Assembly (NCBI GenBank): GCA_902801845.1
Contig: CADCJW010000003.1
Coordinates: 124,001 to 188,000 of the forward strand
DNA length: 64,000 nt
Source of the DNA: an uncultured Eubacteriales bacterium
GTDB taxonomy: Bacteria > Bacillota > Clostridia > Christensenellales > CAG-138
Reading direction: 5' to 3'
Within the stretch, counting starts at the first letter, position 1, and each line of letters opens with the position of its first letter. A model generated the notes under the pieces. That model had not been told where the DNA came from. It saw only the letters and a list, made by a program, of their open reading frames with translations, and did not search any database. The translations under genes and the position numbers were made by a program. This document shows, in pieces, positions 34,152 through 43,307 of the stretch.

Positions 34152-35267
34152 TCAAAGCTTGGCTGCCTTCAACTGCTTTTCCCACTCCTTCACAATGCGG
34201 CGGTCGGCGAAGTAGTCGATCCGCATGGCCGCCCGGACCCGCTCCAGGGTGGCGTTGGTGGTCTCCCGGGCCTTGGCCGTGCCCGCCTCCAGGATGTCGT
34301 AGACCGTATCGAGGTCCGCTTCCCATTTGGCCCGCTCCGCCCGGATGGGGGAGAGGGTCTCCTCCAAAACCTGGATCAGGAACTTCTTGCAGGTCCCGTC
34401 CCCAAGGCCGCCTTTCTGATAGTGGGCTTTCATCTCCTCCAAATTGGCGTACTGGGGCAAAAACTCCCGGAAATGATCGTCCGTGGAGAAGGCGTCCAGG
34501 TACGTGAACACCACGTTCCCCTCGATATGGCCCGGGTCCTCGATCCGAAGGTGCTGGGGGTCCGTGAACATCTTCCCGTTCACCTGCTTCTTCACCGTTT
34601 TAGAATCGTCGGACAGGTAGATGCAGTTCCCCAGGGACTTGCTCATCTTCGCCTTGCCGTCGATGCCGGGCAGCCGTCGCTGGGTCGCGTTCTCCGGGAT
34701 CATAGCCCGTGGCATGACCAAGGTCTCACCATAGGTCCGGTTGAACTTTTCCACGATCTCCCGGGTCTGTTCGATCATGGGCAGCTGGTCCTCGCCCACG
34801 GGCACCACCGTGGCGTCGAAGGCGGTGATGTCCGCCGCCTGGGACACGGGATAGCAGAAGAACCCGGCGGGCAAGCCCTCGTCCGCAAAGCCCCGCATCT
34901 GCATCTCCGCCTTCACCGTGGGGTTCCGGGAGAGCCGGGCCGTGGTCACCAGGTTCATATAATAGAAGGTCAGGGCGTGGAGAGCCGGCAGCCCGGACTG
35001 GATGCAGATGGTGCTTTTCTCCGGGTCCAGGCCGGAGGACAGGTAGTCCAACGCCACGTTCACGATGTTCTCCCGGATCTTCCCGGGGTTGTCCGCGTTG
35101 TCCGTCAGGGCCTGATCGTCGGCGATGAGGATGTTGATGGCGTCGAACTTCCCGGAGTTCTGCAGCTCCACCCGCCGCCGCAGGGAGCCCACATAGTGGC
35201 CGAGATGGAGCCGCCCCGTGGGCCGATCGCCGGTGAGGATGATCTGTTTTTGTTCCTTGTTTTCCAT
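34152..35267 (-). CDS. trpS: Tryptophanyl-tRNA synthetase
   Basis: 371 residues. The class I motifs are HLGHY (HIGH box) after TGDRPTGR and KMSKS in [11 protein letters not shown]. It charges tRNA-Trp. The protein is about 40 residues longer than the common bacterial enzyme, because of insertions before and after the KMSKS loop, and belongs to the variant with GDRPTG at the N-terminus. It lies four bases after uvrC and ends the xth-maf-uvrC-trpS operon. Confidence 0.95.
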   Translation of the reverse strand: MENKEQKQIILTGDRPTGRLHLGHYVGSLRRRVELQNSGKFDAINILIADDQALTDNADNPGKIRENIVNVALDYLSSGLDPEKSTICIQSGLPALHALTFYYMNLVTTARLSRNPTVKAEMQMRGFADEGLPAGFFCYPVSQAADITAFDATVVPVGEDQLPMIEQTREIVEKFNRTYGETLVMPRAMIPENATQRRLPGIDGKAKMSKSLGNCIYLSDDSKTVKKQVNGKMFTDPQHLRIEDPGHIEGNVVFTYLDAFSTDDHFREFLPQYANLEEMKAHYQKGGLGDGTCKKFLIQVLEETLSPIRAERAKWEADLDTVYDILEAGTAKARETTNATLERVRAAMRIDYFADRRIVKEWEKQLKAAKL

Positions 35268-35271
35268 AGGT

Positions 35272-37122
35272 TTACCCTTCCTTTTTCGTTTCAGTCTCGT
35301 TTGTATCGTCTGCCGGGTGGAAGAAGCGGTACACCGCCTCCGCCGCCGGTCTGCTCATGCCCTTGACCTTTGTTAGCTCCTCCACACTGGCCCCCGCGAT
35401 AGCGTCCCGGGTGATGAAGGCGTCGAACAGGGCCCGCTTTCGCGTGTCCCCGATGCCCTCGATCCCGTCCAGCACCGACAACAGGGCGTTCCGCTGGTGC
35501 AAGGAACGGTGGTAGGAGATGGCGAACCGGTGGGCCTCGTCCCGGATCCGCTGTAAGAGGTGCAGCACCGGGCTGCTCCGGGGGAGGAAGATGGGCTCGT
35601 CGTTGTCCGGGGTGTAGATCAGCTCCTGGCTTTCCGCCAAGGCGATCACGTTGAGGTAGGGGAGCCCCGCCTCGTTCAGCACCTTCTCCGCCACGGCAAG
35701 CTGGGTCTTGCCGCCGTCGATGATGACCAGGTCCGGCCAGGGCGGTCCCTTCCTGAACCGGCGGGTCAAAACCTCCTCCATGGCGATGAGGTCGTCGCCC
35801 CCCGCCTCAGAGCGGATACGGAAGCGCCGGTAGGCGTCCCTGTCCGGCTTCCCGTCGGTGAACACCACCATGGAGGACACCGTGTCCGTGCCCATGATGT
35901 GGGAGTTGTCGAAGCACTCCATCCGGGTGGGGAATTCGTCCAGGCCCAAAAGCCCGGCCAGCTGCACCGCAGCCCCCTCGTCCCGGTCCCAGGCCTTTTC
36001 CCGAAGGGCCTTCTCCTTCTCCAAAAGCTCCCGGCCGTTCTTTTCGGCCAGCTCCGTCAGCTTCCGCTTGTCCCCCCGCTGGGGCACGGACAACTTCACC
36101 TTTCGGCCCGCCCGGGCGCTGAGCATCTCGCCGATGGCGTCCTCGTTTGGGACGGGGCAGGAGAGGAGCACCTCCTTGGGGGGCAGGATGCCCTCCCGGT
36201 CGTAGAACTGGGTCAGGAAGGCGGAAAGGATCTCCTTTGGATCGTCCTCGCTGACGGCGCTCATGGAGAAATGCTCCGTGCCCACGATCTTCCCCTGCCT
36301 GAGGAACAGGGCGAAGACCATGGCCTGGTCCTCCAGCTTGGCGGGGGCGAACACGTCCGCCTCCGCTTCCTTGGGGAAGATGGCCACCTGCTTCTCGTTC
36401 AGCCCCTCGATGGACCGGATCTGGTCCCGGAGCCGGGCGGCCCGCTCGAATTCCAGATTTTCCGCCGCCGCCGCCATCTGTTCCCGGAGCTCGGCAAGGA
36501 CTTTATCCGTGTGCCCCTCCAGGAAGGAGACGACCTCCTTCACGTACCCGTGATAGGTTTCCCGGCTCACCTGTCCCGAGCAGGGGGCGCAACACTTGCC
36601 GATGTGGTACATGAGGCAGGGCCGCTCCCGCCGGGCGATGGCCCGGGCCATGTCCTTCCGGCAGGGCCGGATGGGGAAGTGGGCCCGGATGATGGCCACC
36701 TGCTCCCGAAGGGCGATGGCGGAGAGATATGGCCCCAGGTACGTGGCCCCGTCCCGCTTGATGCGGCGGACCACCTCCACCCGGGGAAAGTCTGCCTTCA
36801 GGTCGATCCGCACGTAGGGGAAGTGCTTGTCGTCCTTCAGGAGGATGTTGTACTTGGGCATGAACTCCTTGATGAGGTTGCTCTCCAGGGAGAGGGCCTC
36901 CATCTCGTTGGTCACGCCGATGGTCTCAAAGTCCGCGATGTGGCTGACCATGGCCCGGACCTTGGGCGTATGGTCCTTGCCCGCCTGGAAATACTGGCTG
37001 ACCCGGTTCTTGAGGCTGATGGCCTTGCCCACGTAGATGACCGTGCCCCCCTCGTCCAGCATCTTGTAGACGCCGGGGGTGTCGGGCAACAGCTTCAGCT
37101 TGTCGGCGATGACCTGGTTCAT
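35272..37122 (-). CDS. uvrC: UvrABC excision nuclease subunit C
   Basis: 616 residues. A GIY-YIG endonuclease domain ([18 protein letters not shown] near residues 18-35) makes the 3' incision; a UVR segment (about 200-235) contacts UvrB; an RNase H-like domain makes the 5' incision ([11 protein letters not shown] and VIDGGKTQL carry the acidic residues); helix-hairpin-helix motifs close the protein ([24 protein letters not shown]). It acts in nucleotide excision repair with UvrA and UvrB, which are not in this window. The ATG overlaps the maf stop as ATGA. Confidence 0.96.
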   Translation of the reverse strand: MNQVIADKLKLLPDTPGVYKMLDEGGTVIYVGKAISLKNRVSQYFQAGKDHTPKVRAMVSHIADFETIGVTNEMEALSLESNLIKEFMPKYNILLKDDKHFPYVRIDLKADFPRVEVVRRIKRDGATYLGPYLSAIALREQVAIIRAHFPIRPCRKDMARAIARRERPCLMYHIGKCCAPCSGQVSRETYHGYVKEVVSFLEGHTDKVLAELREQMAAAAENLEFERAARLRDQIRSIEGLNEKQVAIFPKEAEADVFAPAKLEDQAMVFALFLRQGKIVGTEHFSMSAVSEDDPKEILSAFLTQFYDREGILPPKEVLLSCPVPNEDAIGEMLSARAGRKVKLSVPQRGDKRKLTELAEKNGRELLEKEKALREKAWDRDEGAAVQLAGLLGLDEFPTRMECFDNSHIMGTDTVSSMVVFTDGKPDRDAYRRFRIRSEAGGDDLIAMEEVLTRRFRKGPPWPDLVIIDGGKTQLAVAEKVLNEAGLPYLNVIALAESQELIYTPDNDEPIFLPRSSPVLHLLQRIRDEAHRFAISYHRSLHQRNALLSVLDGIEGIGDTRKRALFDAFITRDAIAGASVEELTKVKGMSRPAAEAVYRFFHPADDTNETETKKEG

Positions 37123-37700
37123 AGGACACGGTGCCGCCGGTCGATGACCTGGGCGTCCAGGAGCATCTCGTAGAGGGTGGGGGCGGGCATGCCGATGATG
37201 TTGAAGTAGTTCCCCTCCAGATGGTCCACGAACAAACTGGCCGGCCCCTGGACCCCGTAGGAGCCCGCCTTATCGAGGGGATCCCCGGTGCCCACGTACC
37301 AGTCGATCTCCTCGTCGGTCATGGGCCGGAAGGTCACGTCCGTCCGAACTGAGCGCACGTCCCTATGGCCGGGGGTCAGCACGCAGATGCCGGTGTACAC
37401 GATGTGGCTCCGCCCCTGTAAGAGGTGCAGATACTCCCTGGCCCGCTCCGGGGTGTGGGGCTTGCCCAGCACCCGGCCGTCCAGGTCCACCACCGTGTCC
37501 GCGCCGATGACGCAGTCCTGGGGATGGAGGGCGAAGACCGCCCGGGCCTTTTGTTCCGCCAGGGCTCGCACCAGCTCCTCGGGGGTGGCGCCCTCGGGAG
37601 GGATCTCCTTCACGTGGCTTTCGATCACCTCAAAGGGCAGGGCCATGAGCTCCAGGATCTCCCGGCGGCGGGGGGACTGAGAGGCGAGGATGATCTTCAT
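37119..37700 (-). CDS. maf: Maf-family nucleotide pyrophosphatase
   Basis: 193 residues. The N-terminal ASQSPRRREIL motif, GADTVVDLDGRVLGKP and DKAGSYGVQG identify Maf. These enzymes hydrolyse non-canonical or pyrimidine nucleoside triphosphates (dTTP, UTP, methylated forms) and influence septation. The ATG at 37700 overlaps the xth stop (ATGA) and has GGAGG seven bases upstream; the open frame further upstream is a shadow of xth. Its presence between two DNA repair genes fits a genome-protection operon. Confidence 0.93.
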   Translation of the reverse strand: MKIILASQSPRRREILELMALPFEVIESHVKEIPPEGATPEELVRALAEQKARAVFALHPQDCVIGADTVVDLDGRVLGKPHTPERAREYLHLLQGRSHIVYTGICVLTPGHRDVRSVRTDVTFRPMTDEEIDWYVGTGDPLDKAGSYGVQGPASLFVDHLEGNYFNIIGMPAPTLYEMLLDAQVIDRRHRVL

Positions 37701-38455
37701 ATGTCCTCCGTCAGCAGCGCCACGGGGCAGTGGTCGCTGCCGTAAACGTCGCTTAGGATCAGGCTGTCTTGGACCCGACCCATGAGCCGCTCGCTGACCA
37801 AAAAATAGTCGATGCGCCAGCCGGCGTTGTTCTCCCGTGCGTGGAAGCGATAGCTCCACCAGGAGTACCGGTCCCGGGCGTCGGGATACAGGCGGCGGAA
37901 GGTGTCCGCAAAGCCGTTGCTCAGAAGGACCGTCATCTTAGCCCGCTCCTGGTCGGTGAACCCGGCGTTCATCCGGTTGGACTTGGGATTTTTGATGTCG
38001 ATCTCCTCGTGGGCCACGTTCAGATCCCCGCAGACGATGACCGGCTTTTTTTCATCCAGCCCCTTCAGATACGCTAAAAACGCGTCCTCCCAGATCATGC
38101 GGTAGTCCAGCCGCTTAAGCCCGTCCTGGGAGTTGGGGGTGTACACGGTCACGAAATAGAAGCCCGGGTACTCCGCCGTGATCACCCGGCCCTCGTGATC
38201 GTGCGCCTCGACGCCCATGCCGAAGGTGACGCCGAGGGGCGCTTCCTTCGCCAGGATGGCCGTGCCGGAGTAGCCCTTCTTCTCGGCGCTGTTGAACCAC
38301 ATCGAATAACCGGGCAAATCGAAGGTCACCTGCTCGGGCTGCATCTTGGTCTCCTGCAGGGCCAGGATATCGGGCTGCTCCGCCTGAACGAAGTCGAGAA
38401 AACCCTTCCCGAGGCAGGCCCTGAGACCGTTTACGTTCCATGAAATCAGTTTCAT
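37697..38455 (-). CDS. xth: Exodeoxyribonuclease III / AP endonuclease
   Basis: 252 residues. It nicks DNA at abasic sites and degrades 3' ends. The metal-binding Glu is E35 in LQETK; GDLNVAHEEIDI, the NRMNAGFTDQER loop, WRIDYFLVS and SDHCPV carry the remaining active-site residues. The N-terminus MKLISWNVNGLRA is canonical and fixes the start at 38455. No Shine-Dalgarno sequence precedes it: a perfect TATAAT ends six bases before the ATG, with GGGCCC between, so the message is probably leaderless. It is the first gene of an operon with maf, uvrC and trpS. Confidence 0.95.
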   Translation of the reverse strand: MKLISWNVNGLRACLGKGFLDFVQAEQPDILALQETKMQPEQVTFDLPGYSMWFNSAEKKGYSGTAILAKEAPLGVTFGMGVEAHDHEGRVITAEYPGFYFVTVYTPNSQDGLKRLDYRMIWEDAFLAYLKGLDEKKPVIVCGDLNVAHEEIDIKNPKSNRMNAGFTDQERAKMTVLLSNGFADTFRRLYPDARDRYSWWSYRFHARENNAGWRIDYFLVSERLMGRVQDSLILSDVYGSDHCPVALLTEDI

Positions 38456-38461
38456 GGGCCC

Positions 38462-38512
38462 ATTATACCATCTGCCCCCTTTGTTGACAAGAACGGACAA
38501 AAGCAATAAGAT
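38462..38512. promoter_or_regulatory. Divergent promoters of xth (minus) and the small HTH gene (plus) with overlapping -35 boxes
   Basis: Minus strand: TTGTCA (38490-38485), 17-base spacer, TATAAT (38467-38462). Plus strand: TTGACA (38484-38489), 17-base spacer, TAAGAT (38507-38512). The two -35 boxes share five base pairs, so polymerase can occupy only one promoter at a time. Confidence 0.75.
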
Positions 38513-38531
38513 ACAAAAAACGGAGGATGCT

Positions 38532-38720
38532 ATGGAAGAAAAGCTGCTGGCGGCGCTGCGGGCCCGGGCCTGTGACGGGGCGTGCCGCCTGGACGATCGA
38601 AAGGCTTTGGCAAAGGAGCTGGGCATCAGCGTGGGGAAGCTGAGCGGGCTTTTATATTCCCTGTGCGGAGAGGGTAAAATATTGCAGGAGGGCAACATCA
38701 TCTTGGTGTTGTCCGAATGA
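38532..38720 (+). CDS. Small winged-helix-like protein
   Basis: 62 residues. The segment RKALAKELGISVGKLSGLLYSLCGEGKI reads as a helix-turn-helix with recognition helix, followed by a short wing (QEGNIILVLSE). It could be a stand-alone DNA-binding regulator or an adaptor. GGAGG six bases before the ATG and a dedicated promoter support expression. It is divergent from xth with overlapping promoters, so a role in that control is possible but unproven. Confidence 0.65.
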   Translation: MEEKLLAALRARACDGACRLDDRKALAKELGISVGKLSGLLYSLCGEGKILQEGNIILVLSE

Positions 38721-38733
38721 TGGATACAATCCC

Positions 38734-38762
38734 TTGAAATTTCCGGGACTATGTGCTAAAAT
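38734..38762 (+). promoter_or_regulatory. Promoter of the lysophospholipase-like gene
   Basis: TTGAAA (38734-38739), exact 17-base spacer, TAAAAT (38757-38762), about 30 bases before the ATG at 38796. Confidence 0.7.
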
Positions 38763-38795
38763 ATTTTATCTTATGTATCATGGAGGAGCTTGGGG

Positions 38796-39737
38796 ATGAG
38801 CATCGCCCAAAAAGAGCGCCGGTTCCCATCGGCGACGGGTTTGTGTGACATCGTATACCGTCAGTGGATCCCCGAGGAGATCCGCGGCGCGGTGGTGCTG
38901 GTCCACGGTATGTCCGAGTATATCGCCAGGTATGACGCTTTCGCCCGGTATTTGGCGGAAAACGGCTTTCTGGTGTCCGGTCTCGATCTGCCTTCCCATG
39001 GCAAAAGCTGGAAGGAGGGCATGCCCCGGGGCTACTTCGGCACGGAGGATGGCTGGGGCAAGACCCTTCTGGACATCCGGAACCTTTGCGCTACGGCGCG
39101 CAAGGAGAATCCTCAGCTTTCCGTGACATTGTTTGGCCACTCCATGGGCTCTCTGCTGTCTCAGGACTACGTATCCCGCTACACCAACGACTTCGACGCG
39201 GTGGTCCTGTGCGGCACCTCCGGCCCCAACCCCATGGCTGCCGTGGGCCGGTTCCTCTGCAACCGGGAGATCAAGGCGGGCCGGGGCATGGCGCCCAGCC
39301 CCAAGTTGGACAAGCTCTGCTTTGGGGGCTTCGCCAAGAAGATCCCCAACGCCAAGACCCCCTTCGACTGGCTCAGCCGGGACGAGGAGAACGTGAAGGC
39401 CTATATGGCCGATCCTTTGTGCGGCTTCCCCTTTACGCCCTATGGGTATGCGGATCTTATGGGGGCCATGGGCCATATCGCCAACGCCAAGTGGGCCGCC
39501 AAGGTGCCCAACATGCCCATCCTGCTCATCTCCGGGGATATGGACCCGGTGGGGGGCATGGGCAAGGGCGTCAAAAAGGTCGATCGGTATTTGGAGAATT
39601 CCGGCCACACCCGGGTGACCTTCAAGCTCTATCCCGGGGCGCGCCATGAGATTTTGAACGAGATCAACCGGCAAGAGGTCTATGCGGACGTCCTCCTCTT
39701 TTTGGAGGCCGTGGCCGCCGGAGGAGAGATAGAATGA
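38796..39737 (+). CDS. Alpha/beta hydrolase, monoacylglycerol lipase / lysophospholipase-like
   Basis: 313 residues. The HGMSEYIARYDAFARYLAENG segment is typical of Hydrolase_4 lipases. The nucleophile is S116 in GHSMGS; the Asp lies in SGDMDPVGG and the His in GARHEIL. It probably hydrolyses monoacylglycerols or lysophospholipids in the cytosol. GGAGGAG at seven bases supports the ATG at 38796 over an in-frame TTG six bases upstream. Its end overlaps the NagB-like gene by four bases (ATGA). Confidence 0.88.
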   Translation: MSIAQKERRFPSATGLCDIVYRQWIPEEIRGAVVLVHGMSEYIARYDAFARYLAENGFLVSGLDLPSHGKSWKEGMPRGYFGTEDGWGKTLLDIRNLCATARKENPQLSVTLFGHSMGSLLSQDYVSRYTNDFDAVVLCGTSGPNPMAAVGRFLCNREIKAGRGMAPSPKLDKLCFGGFAKKIPNAKTPFDWLSRDEENVKAYMADPLCGFPFTPYGYADLMGAMGHIANAKWAAKVPNMPILLISGDMDPVGGMGKGVKKVDRYLENSGHTRVTFKLYPGARHEILNEINRQEVYADVLLFLEAVAAGGEIE

Positions 39738-40405
39738 GCGTTTTGGTGTTTTCCGACGCGCAGACGGCCGCCGCCGCTGCCGCCACGCTGCTGGGCGGTC
39801 AGCTCATCGAGAAGCCGTCCCTGACCTTGGGGGTGGACGTGGACCGGGCCCTGATCCCGGCCTTCCAGTCCCTGCGGGCCATGACGGCCAACGGGCTGTT
39901 GAGCTGGGGCAAGGCCACCCTTTTCCAGCTGTCCGAGCGTGTTTTGGAGGAGGGGCGGGAACCCTTGCGCGCCTATATGCAGGAGTCCCTGTATGGGGAG
40001 CTGTCCCTGAGCGAGGAGAAGGTCGTGGCGCCGGCCGGCGTCTCCGAGAACTGGGCGGACAGCTGCCGGGCCTTTGAGGACAGCATCCTGGAGGCGGGAG
40101 GCCTCGACGTGGTGCTTTTGACGGTGGAGCCGGACGGCGCCGTGCTCTATAACTCGGCGGACGGGGAGATCGCGCCCACCACCCATGTGGAGCTGTATAA
40201 GGACGATAAGATCGTCACCGCCGGCCTCGCCACGCTGATGGCGGCGAAGAAGCTCATCGTGCTCATGACCGGCAAGGACATGGCCGAGACGGCCCGTCAG
40301 GCCATCCAGGGGGCGGTGAACACGTCCGTTCCCGCCAGTTTGCTGCAATTGCATGCGGCTGCCACCTTCCTTTTGGATGAGGATGCCGCGTCTTTATTGG
40401 GATAA
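39734..40405 (+). CDS. Diverged NagB/RpiA-fold protein (glucosamine-6-phosphate deaminase-like)
   Basis: 223 residues. The C-terminal half resembles NagB: VLMTGKDMAETARQAIQGAVNTSVPASLLQLHAAATFLLDEDAA. The N-terminal half keeps the fold pattern (FSDAQTAAAAAATLL, LGVDVDRALIPAFQSL), but the catalytic G-x-x-x-DGHIAFNEP motif of NagB appears as VEPDGAVLYNSADGE, without the His. It is shorter than NagB (about 240-260). It may have lost deaminase activity or use a different sugar phosphate. It is translationally coupled to a lipase-like gene and followed by yebC. Confidence 0.7.
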   Translation: MSVLVFSDAQTAAAAAATLLGGQLIEKPSLTLGVDVDRALIPAFQSLRAMTANGLLSWGKATLFQLSERVLEEGREPLRAYMQESLYGELSLSEEKVVAPAGVSENWADSCRAFEDSILEAGGLDVVLLTVEPDGAVLYNSADGEIAPTTHVELYKDDKIVTAGLATLMAAKKLIVLMTGKDMAETARQAIQGAVNTSVPASLLQLHAAATFLLDEDAASLLG

Positions 40406-40423
40406 TACTTTCAGGAGGTTACT

Positions 40424-41167
40424 ATGTCCGGACATTCTAAATGGGCAAACATCAAGAACAAGAAGGAAAAGACCGACGCCGCCCGCGGCAAGATATTCAC
40501 CAAGATCGGTCGTGAGATCGTCATCGCCGTCAAAGAGGGCGGCGGTCCCGATCCGGCCAACAACAGCAAGCTGCGCGACGTGATCGCCAAAGCCAAGGCG
40601 GCCAACATGCCCAACGACAACATCAACCGCTCCATCAAGAAGGCGGCCGGTGAGGCGGGCTCCGTCAACTACGAGGAGATCACCTACGAGGGCTACGGCC
40701 CCGGCAACCTGGCGGTCTACGTGGAGATCGTCACCGACAACCGGAACCGTATCGCGGCGGAGATGCGGCACATCTTCTCCAAGGCGGGCGGCAATCTGGG
40801 CGCCACCGGCTCCGTGGCCTGGATGTTCGACAAGAAGGGCCAGATCATCATCGAGCGCACCGCCCTCATGGACGAGGACGAGGTCATGATGGAGGCTCTG
40901 GACGCGGGCGCCGAAGATTTCGTGCCCCAGGAGGACGCTTTCGAGGTCTACACCGCGCCTTCCGATTTCTCGGCGGTTCGGGAGGCCCTGGAGGAGAAGG
41001 GCTATACCTTCCTGAGTGCGGAGGTGGCCATGATCCCCCAGAACACCGTGGATATCAGCGATCCTGAGACAGTGGAGAAGGTGAACCGCTTCCTGGAAAA
41101 CCTGGAGGACAACGACGACGTGCAGGAGGTCTATCACAACGGCAACCTGCCCGAGGAAGAGGAATAA
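40424..41167 (+). CDS. yebC: YebC/PmpR-family protein
   Basis: 247 residues. The family opening [18 protein letters not shown] and FTKIGREI are exact, and the three-domain length is standard. Members were first described as transcription regulators; recent work ties several of them to ribosome stalling at proline stretches. AGGAGG precedes the ATG. The usual ruvC neighbour is absent here. Confidence 0.93.
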   Translation: MSGHSKWANIKNKKEKTDAARGKIFTKIGREIVIAVKEGGGPDPANNSKLRDVIAKAKAANMPNDNINRSIKKAAGEAGSVNYEEITYEGYGPGNLAVYVEIVTDNRNRIAAEMRHIFSKAGGNLGATGSVAWMFDKKGQIIIERTALMDEDEVMMEALDAGAEDFVPQEDAFEVYTAPSDFSAVREALEEKGYTFLSAEVAMIPQNTVDISDPETVEKVNRFLENLEDNDDVQEVYHNGNLPEEEE

Positions 41168-41226
41168 GGCATACCACCATCCTGATGGAGCGTATGCTCG
41201 AATAGATACGAGAAAGGAGACGCAGC

Positions 41227-41583
41227 ATGACGATCGAGGTCAAGAATAAATACGGCAAGATCTCTATGGCGGAGGATCTGGTCTCTATTGTGGCCGGCTA
41301 TGCCGCCGTGGAAAATTACGGGATCGTTGGCATGTGCTCGAAGCGTACCGGGGACACCCTGGCTGAGCTTTTGGGCAGGGACAATCTGAAGAAGGGGATC
41401 AAGGTCACCCCCCTGGGCGAGAGTCTGGTGGATATTGATCTGTATGTCATTCTGCAGTATGGCGTCTCCCTTCCCGCCGTGGCTTCCAACTGCAAGAGCA
41501 ACGTGAAGTATCGGGTGGAGGAAGTGACCGGCGTCAGCGTGAACAGTGTGAACATCCACGTAGAAGGGATCCGAGTGGTCTGA
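41227..41583 (+). CDS. Asp23/Gls24 family envelope stress protein
   Basis: 118 residues. The order I-A-D/E-D-V-V-x-x-I-A-G-x-A at the start (AEDLVSIVAGYAAVENYGIVGM) and the C-terminal VNSVNIHVEGIRVV identify the YloU branch. Members attach to the membrane or cytoskeleton of Gram-positive cells. An AAAGGAG site supports the ATG. The gene stands 21 bases before the DAK2 gene, as it commonly does in Firmicutes (yloU-yloV), which supports the assignment. Confidence 0.92.
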   Translation: MTIEVKNKYGKISMAEDLVSIVAGYAAVENYGIVGMCSKRTGDTLAELLGRDNLKKGIKVTPLGESLVDIDLYVILQYGVSLPAVASNCKSNVKYRVEEVTGVSVNSVNIHVEGIRVV

Positions 41584-41604
41584 TCGACGCGGGAGGATAG
41601 GATT

Positions 41605-43263
41605 TTGATCAAAGATACGATTGACGGCGCCCTGCTTCGGGACATGTTCCTGACCGGCGCGGCGCTGCTTGAAAAGAACCGGGCGTTGGTGGACTCGCTG
41701 AACGTGTTCCCGGTCCCCGACGGGGATACGGGCACCAACATGTCCATGACCATGCAGGGCGCCGTAAAGGACCTGCGGACCATGCCCGAGACGGCCACGG
41801 TGGAAGAGGTCATGGCCAAGGTCTCCTCCGGCGCGCTGCGCAGCGCCCGAGGCAACTCCGGCGTCATCCTTTCCCAGCTCTTCCGCGGGTTCTATAAGGC
41901 GGCCAAAGGCAACGAGGAGCTGGACAGCCATGGCTTCGTGGAGGCCCTGGTCCAGGGCACCCAGGCGGCCTACAAGGCCGTGATGAAGCCCAAGGAGGGC
42001 ACCATCCTCACCGTTTCCCGCATGATCTCCGAATCGCTGCAGGGCGCGTTGGAGATGGAACCGGACGTGGGCTGCATGGGCCTCATGACGCTGGCCATCC
42101 AGCGGGGCGAGGAAGCCCTTCGCATGACCCCCGATTTGCTGCCCGTGCTCAAGGAGGCGGGAGTGGTGGACTCCGGCGGCAAGGGCCTGCTCTTCATCTA
42201 CCACGGCTTCATGATGGCCATGAACGGCGAGGTGGACCTGGAGGCGGTGCCGGCGGAGGAAAAGCCCGTCGTTGAAGCGCCCCAGGAGGAGACGGCCAGC
42301 TTCGACCAGTTCAGCGCGGAGGACATCCAGTTCGGCTACTGCACCGAGTTCTTCATCGTCCATCTCTATGAAGGCTTCGAGGAGAAGGATCTGGATCAGT
42401 TCCGCAAGCATCTGGAGCGGGTGGGCGATTCCGTGGTGGTGGCCTGCGACAACGATACCGTGAAGATCCACGTCCACTCCAACTGCCCCGGCAAGGTGCT
42501 GCAGATGGCCATGCGCTACGGCGAGCTGGACCGCATCAAGATCGAAAACATGCGGGAGCAGAACCGGCAGCTGGTTGCCCAGCGCAAGAAGAACGAGAAG
42601 GAGTTCGCCCTCATCTCCGTCAGCTCCGGCGCCGGTGTAGATGAAGTGTTCAAGGCCCTGTCCACGGACAAGATCATCTCCGGCGGGCAGACCATGAACC
42701 CCAGCATCGACAGCATCGTCAACGCGGTCCATCAGGTGAACGCCCGGAACGTGTTCATCCTGCCCAACAACAGCAACATCATCCTGGCGGCCACCCAGGC
42801 TTCCGCCCTGTGCGACTGCCATGTGGAGGTGCTCCCCACCAAGACCATCCCCCAGGGCATCGCGGCGGCCATGGCCTTCAATCCCGACGAATCCTTGGAG
42901 GCCAACGTGGCCAACATGACCGAGGCATACCAGACGGTCATCTCCGGCTCCGTGACCTTCGCGGTCCGAGAGACCCAACTCAATGGCAAGGTCATTCACC
43001 AGGGCGACTTCATCGGCATGCTGGACGGGGATCTGAACACGGTCAATTCCGATGCGGATGAGGCGGGCTTCGAGCTGGTGGAACACATGATCGAGAAGCT
43101 GGGCGACGACGAATGCTCCGTGACCGTGTACTTCGGCGCCGACGTGCCGGAGGAGCGGGCGGACGCTCTCATCGAAAAGCTGGAGGAGAAATATCCTGAG
43201 TCCGAATTCATGACCCGCAACGGCGGACAACCCCTCTACAGCTATTACTTCTCGGTGGTATAA
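41605..43263 (+). CDS. DAK2-domain protein, fatty acid kinase FakA / YloV-like
   Basis: 552 residues. The N-terminal DhaL-like kinase domain begins IDGALLRDMFLTGAALLEKN and carries NVFPVPDGDTGTNMS, with the acidic metal-binding residues; a middle linker and a C-terminal FakA domain follow. With a DegV-type FakB partner (not in this window) it phosphorylates fatty acids for phospholipid synthesis. The start codon is TTG with GGAGG eight bases before it, and the usual N-terminal residues follow directly. Position between Asp23 and recG is the classical Firmicutes order. Confidence 0.92.
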   Translation: MIKDTIDGALLRDMFLTGAALLEKNRALVDSLNVFPVPDGDTGTNMSMTMQGAVKDLRTMPETATVEEVMAKVSSGALRSARGNSGVILSQLFRGFYKAAKGNEELDSHGFVEALVQGTQAAYKAVMKPKEGTILTVSRMISESLQGALEMEPDVGCMGLMTLAIQRGEEALRMTPDLLPVLKEAGVVDSGGKGLLFIYHGFMMAMNGEVDLEAVPAEEKPVVEAPQEETASFDQFSAEDIQFGYCTEFFIVHLYEGFEEKDLDQFRKHLERVGDSVVVACDNDTVKIHVHSNCPGKVLQMAMRYGELDRIKIENMREQNRQLVAQRKKNEKEFALISVSSGAGVDEVFKALSTDKIISGGQTMNPSIDSIVNAVHQVNARNVFILPNNSNIILAATQASALCDCHVEVLPTKTIPQGIAAAMAFNPDESLEANVANMTEAYQTVISGSVTFAVRETQLNGKVIHQGDFIGMLDGDLNTVNSDADEAGFELVEHMIEKLGDDECSVTVYFGADVPEERADALIEKLEEKYPESEFMTRNGGQPLYSYYFSVV

Positions 43264-43277
43264 ACAAACTGCATTGA

Positions 43278-43300
43278 GCCGCCTTCAGGGCGGCTTTTTT
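43278..43300 (+). terminator. Intrinsic terminator immediately before recG
   Basis: GCCGCC (43278-43283) pairs with GGCGGC (43289-43294) across a TTCAG loop, then six T. The recG ATG is only eight bases beyond the T-tract. The hairpin is nearly identical to the one at 29436. Confidence 0.85.
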
Positions 43301-43307
43301 ACAAGGC

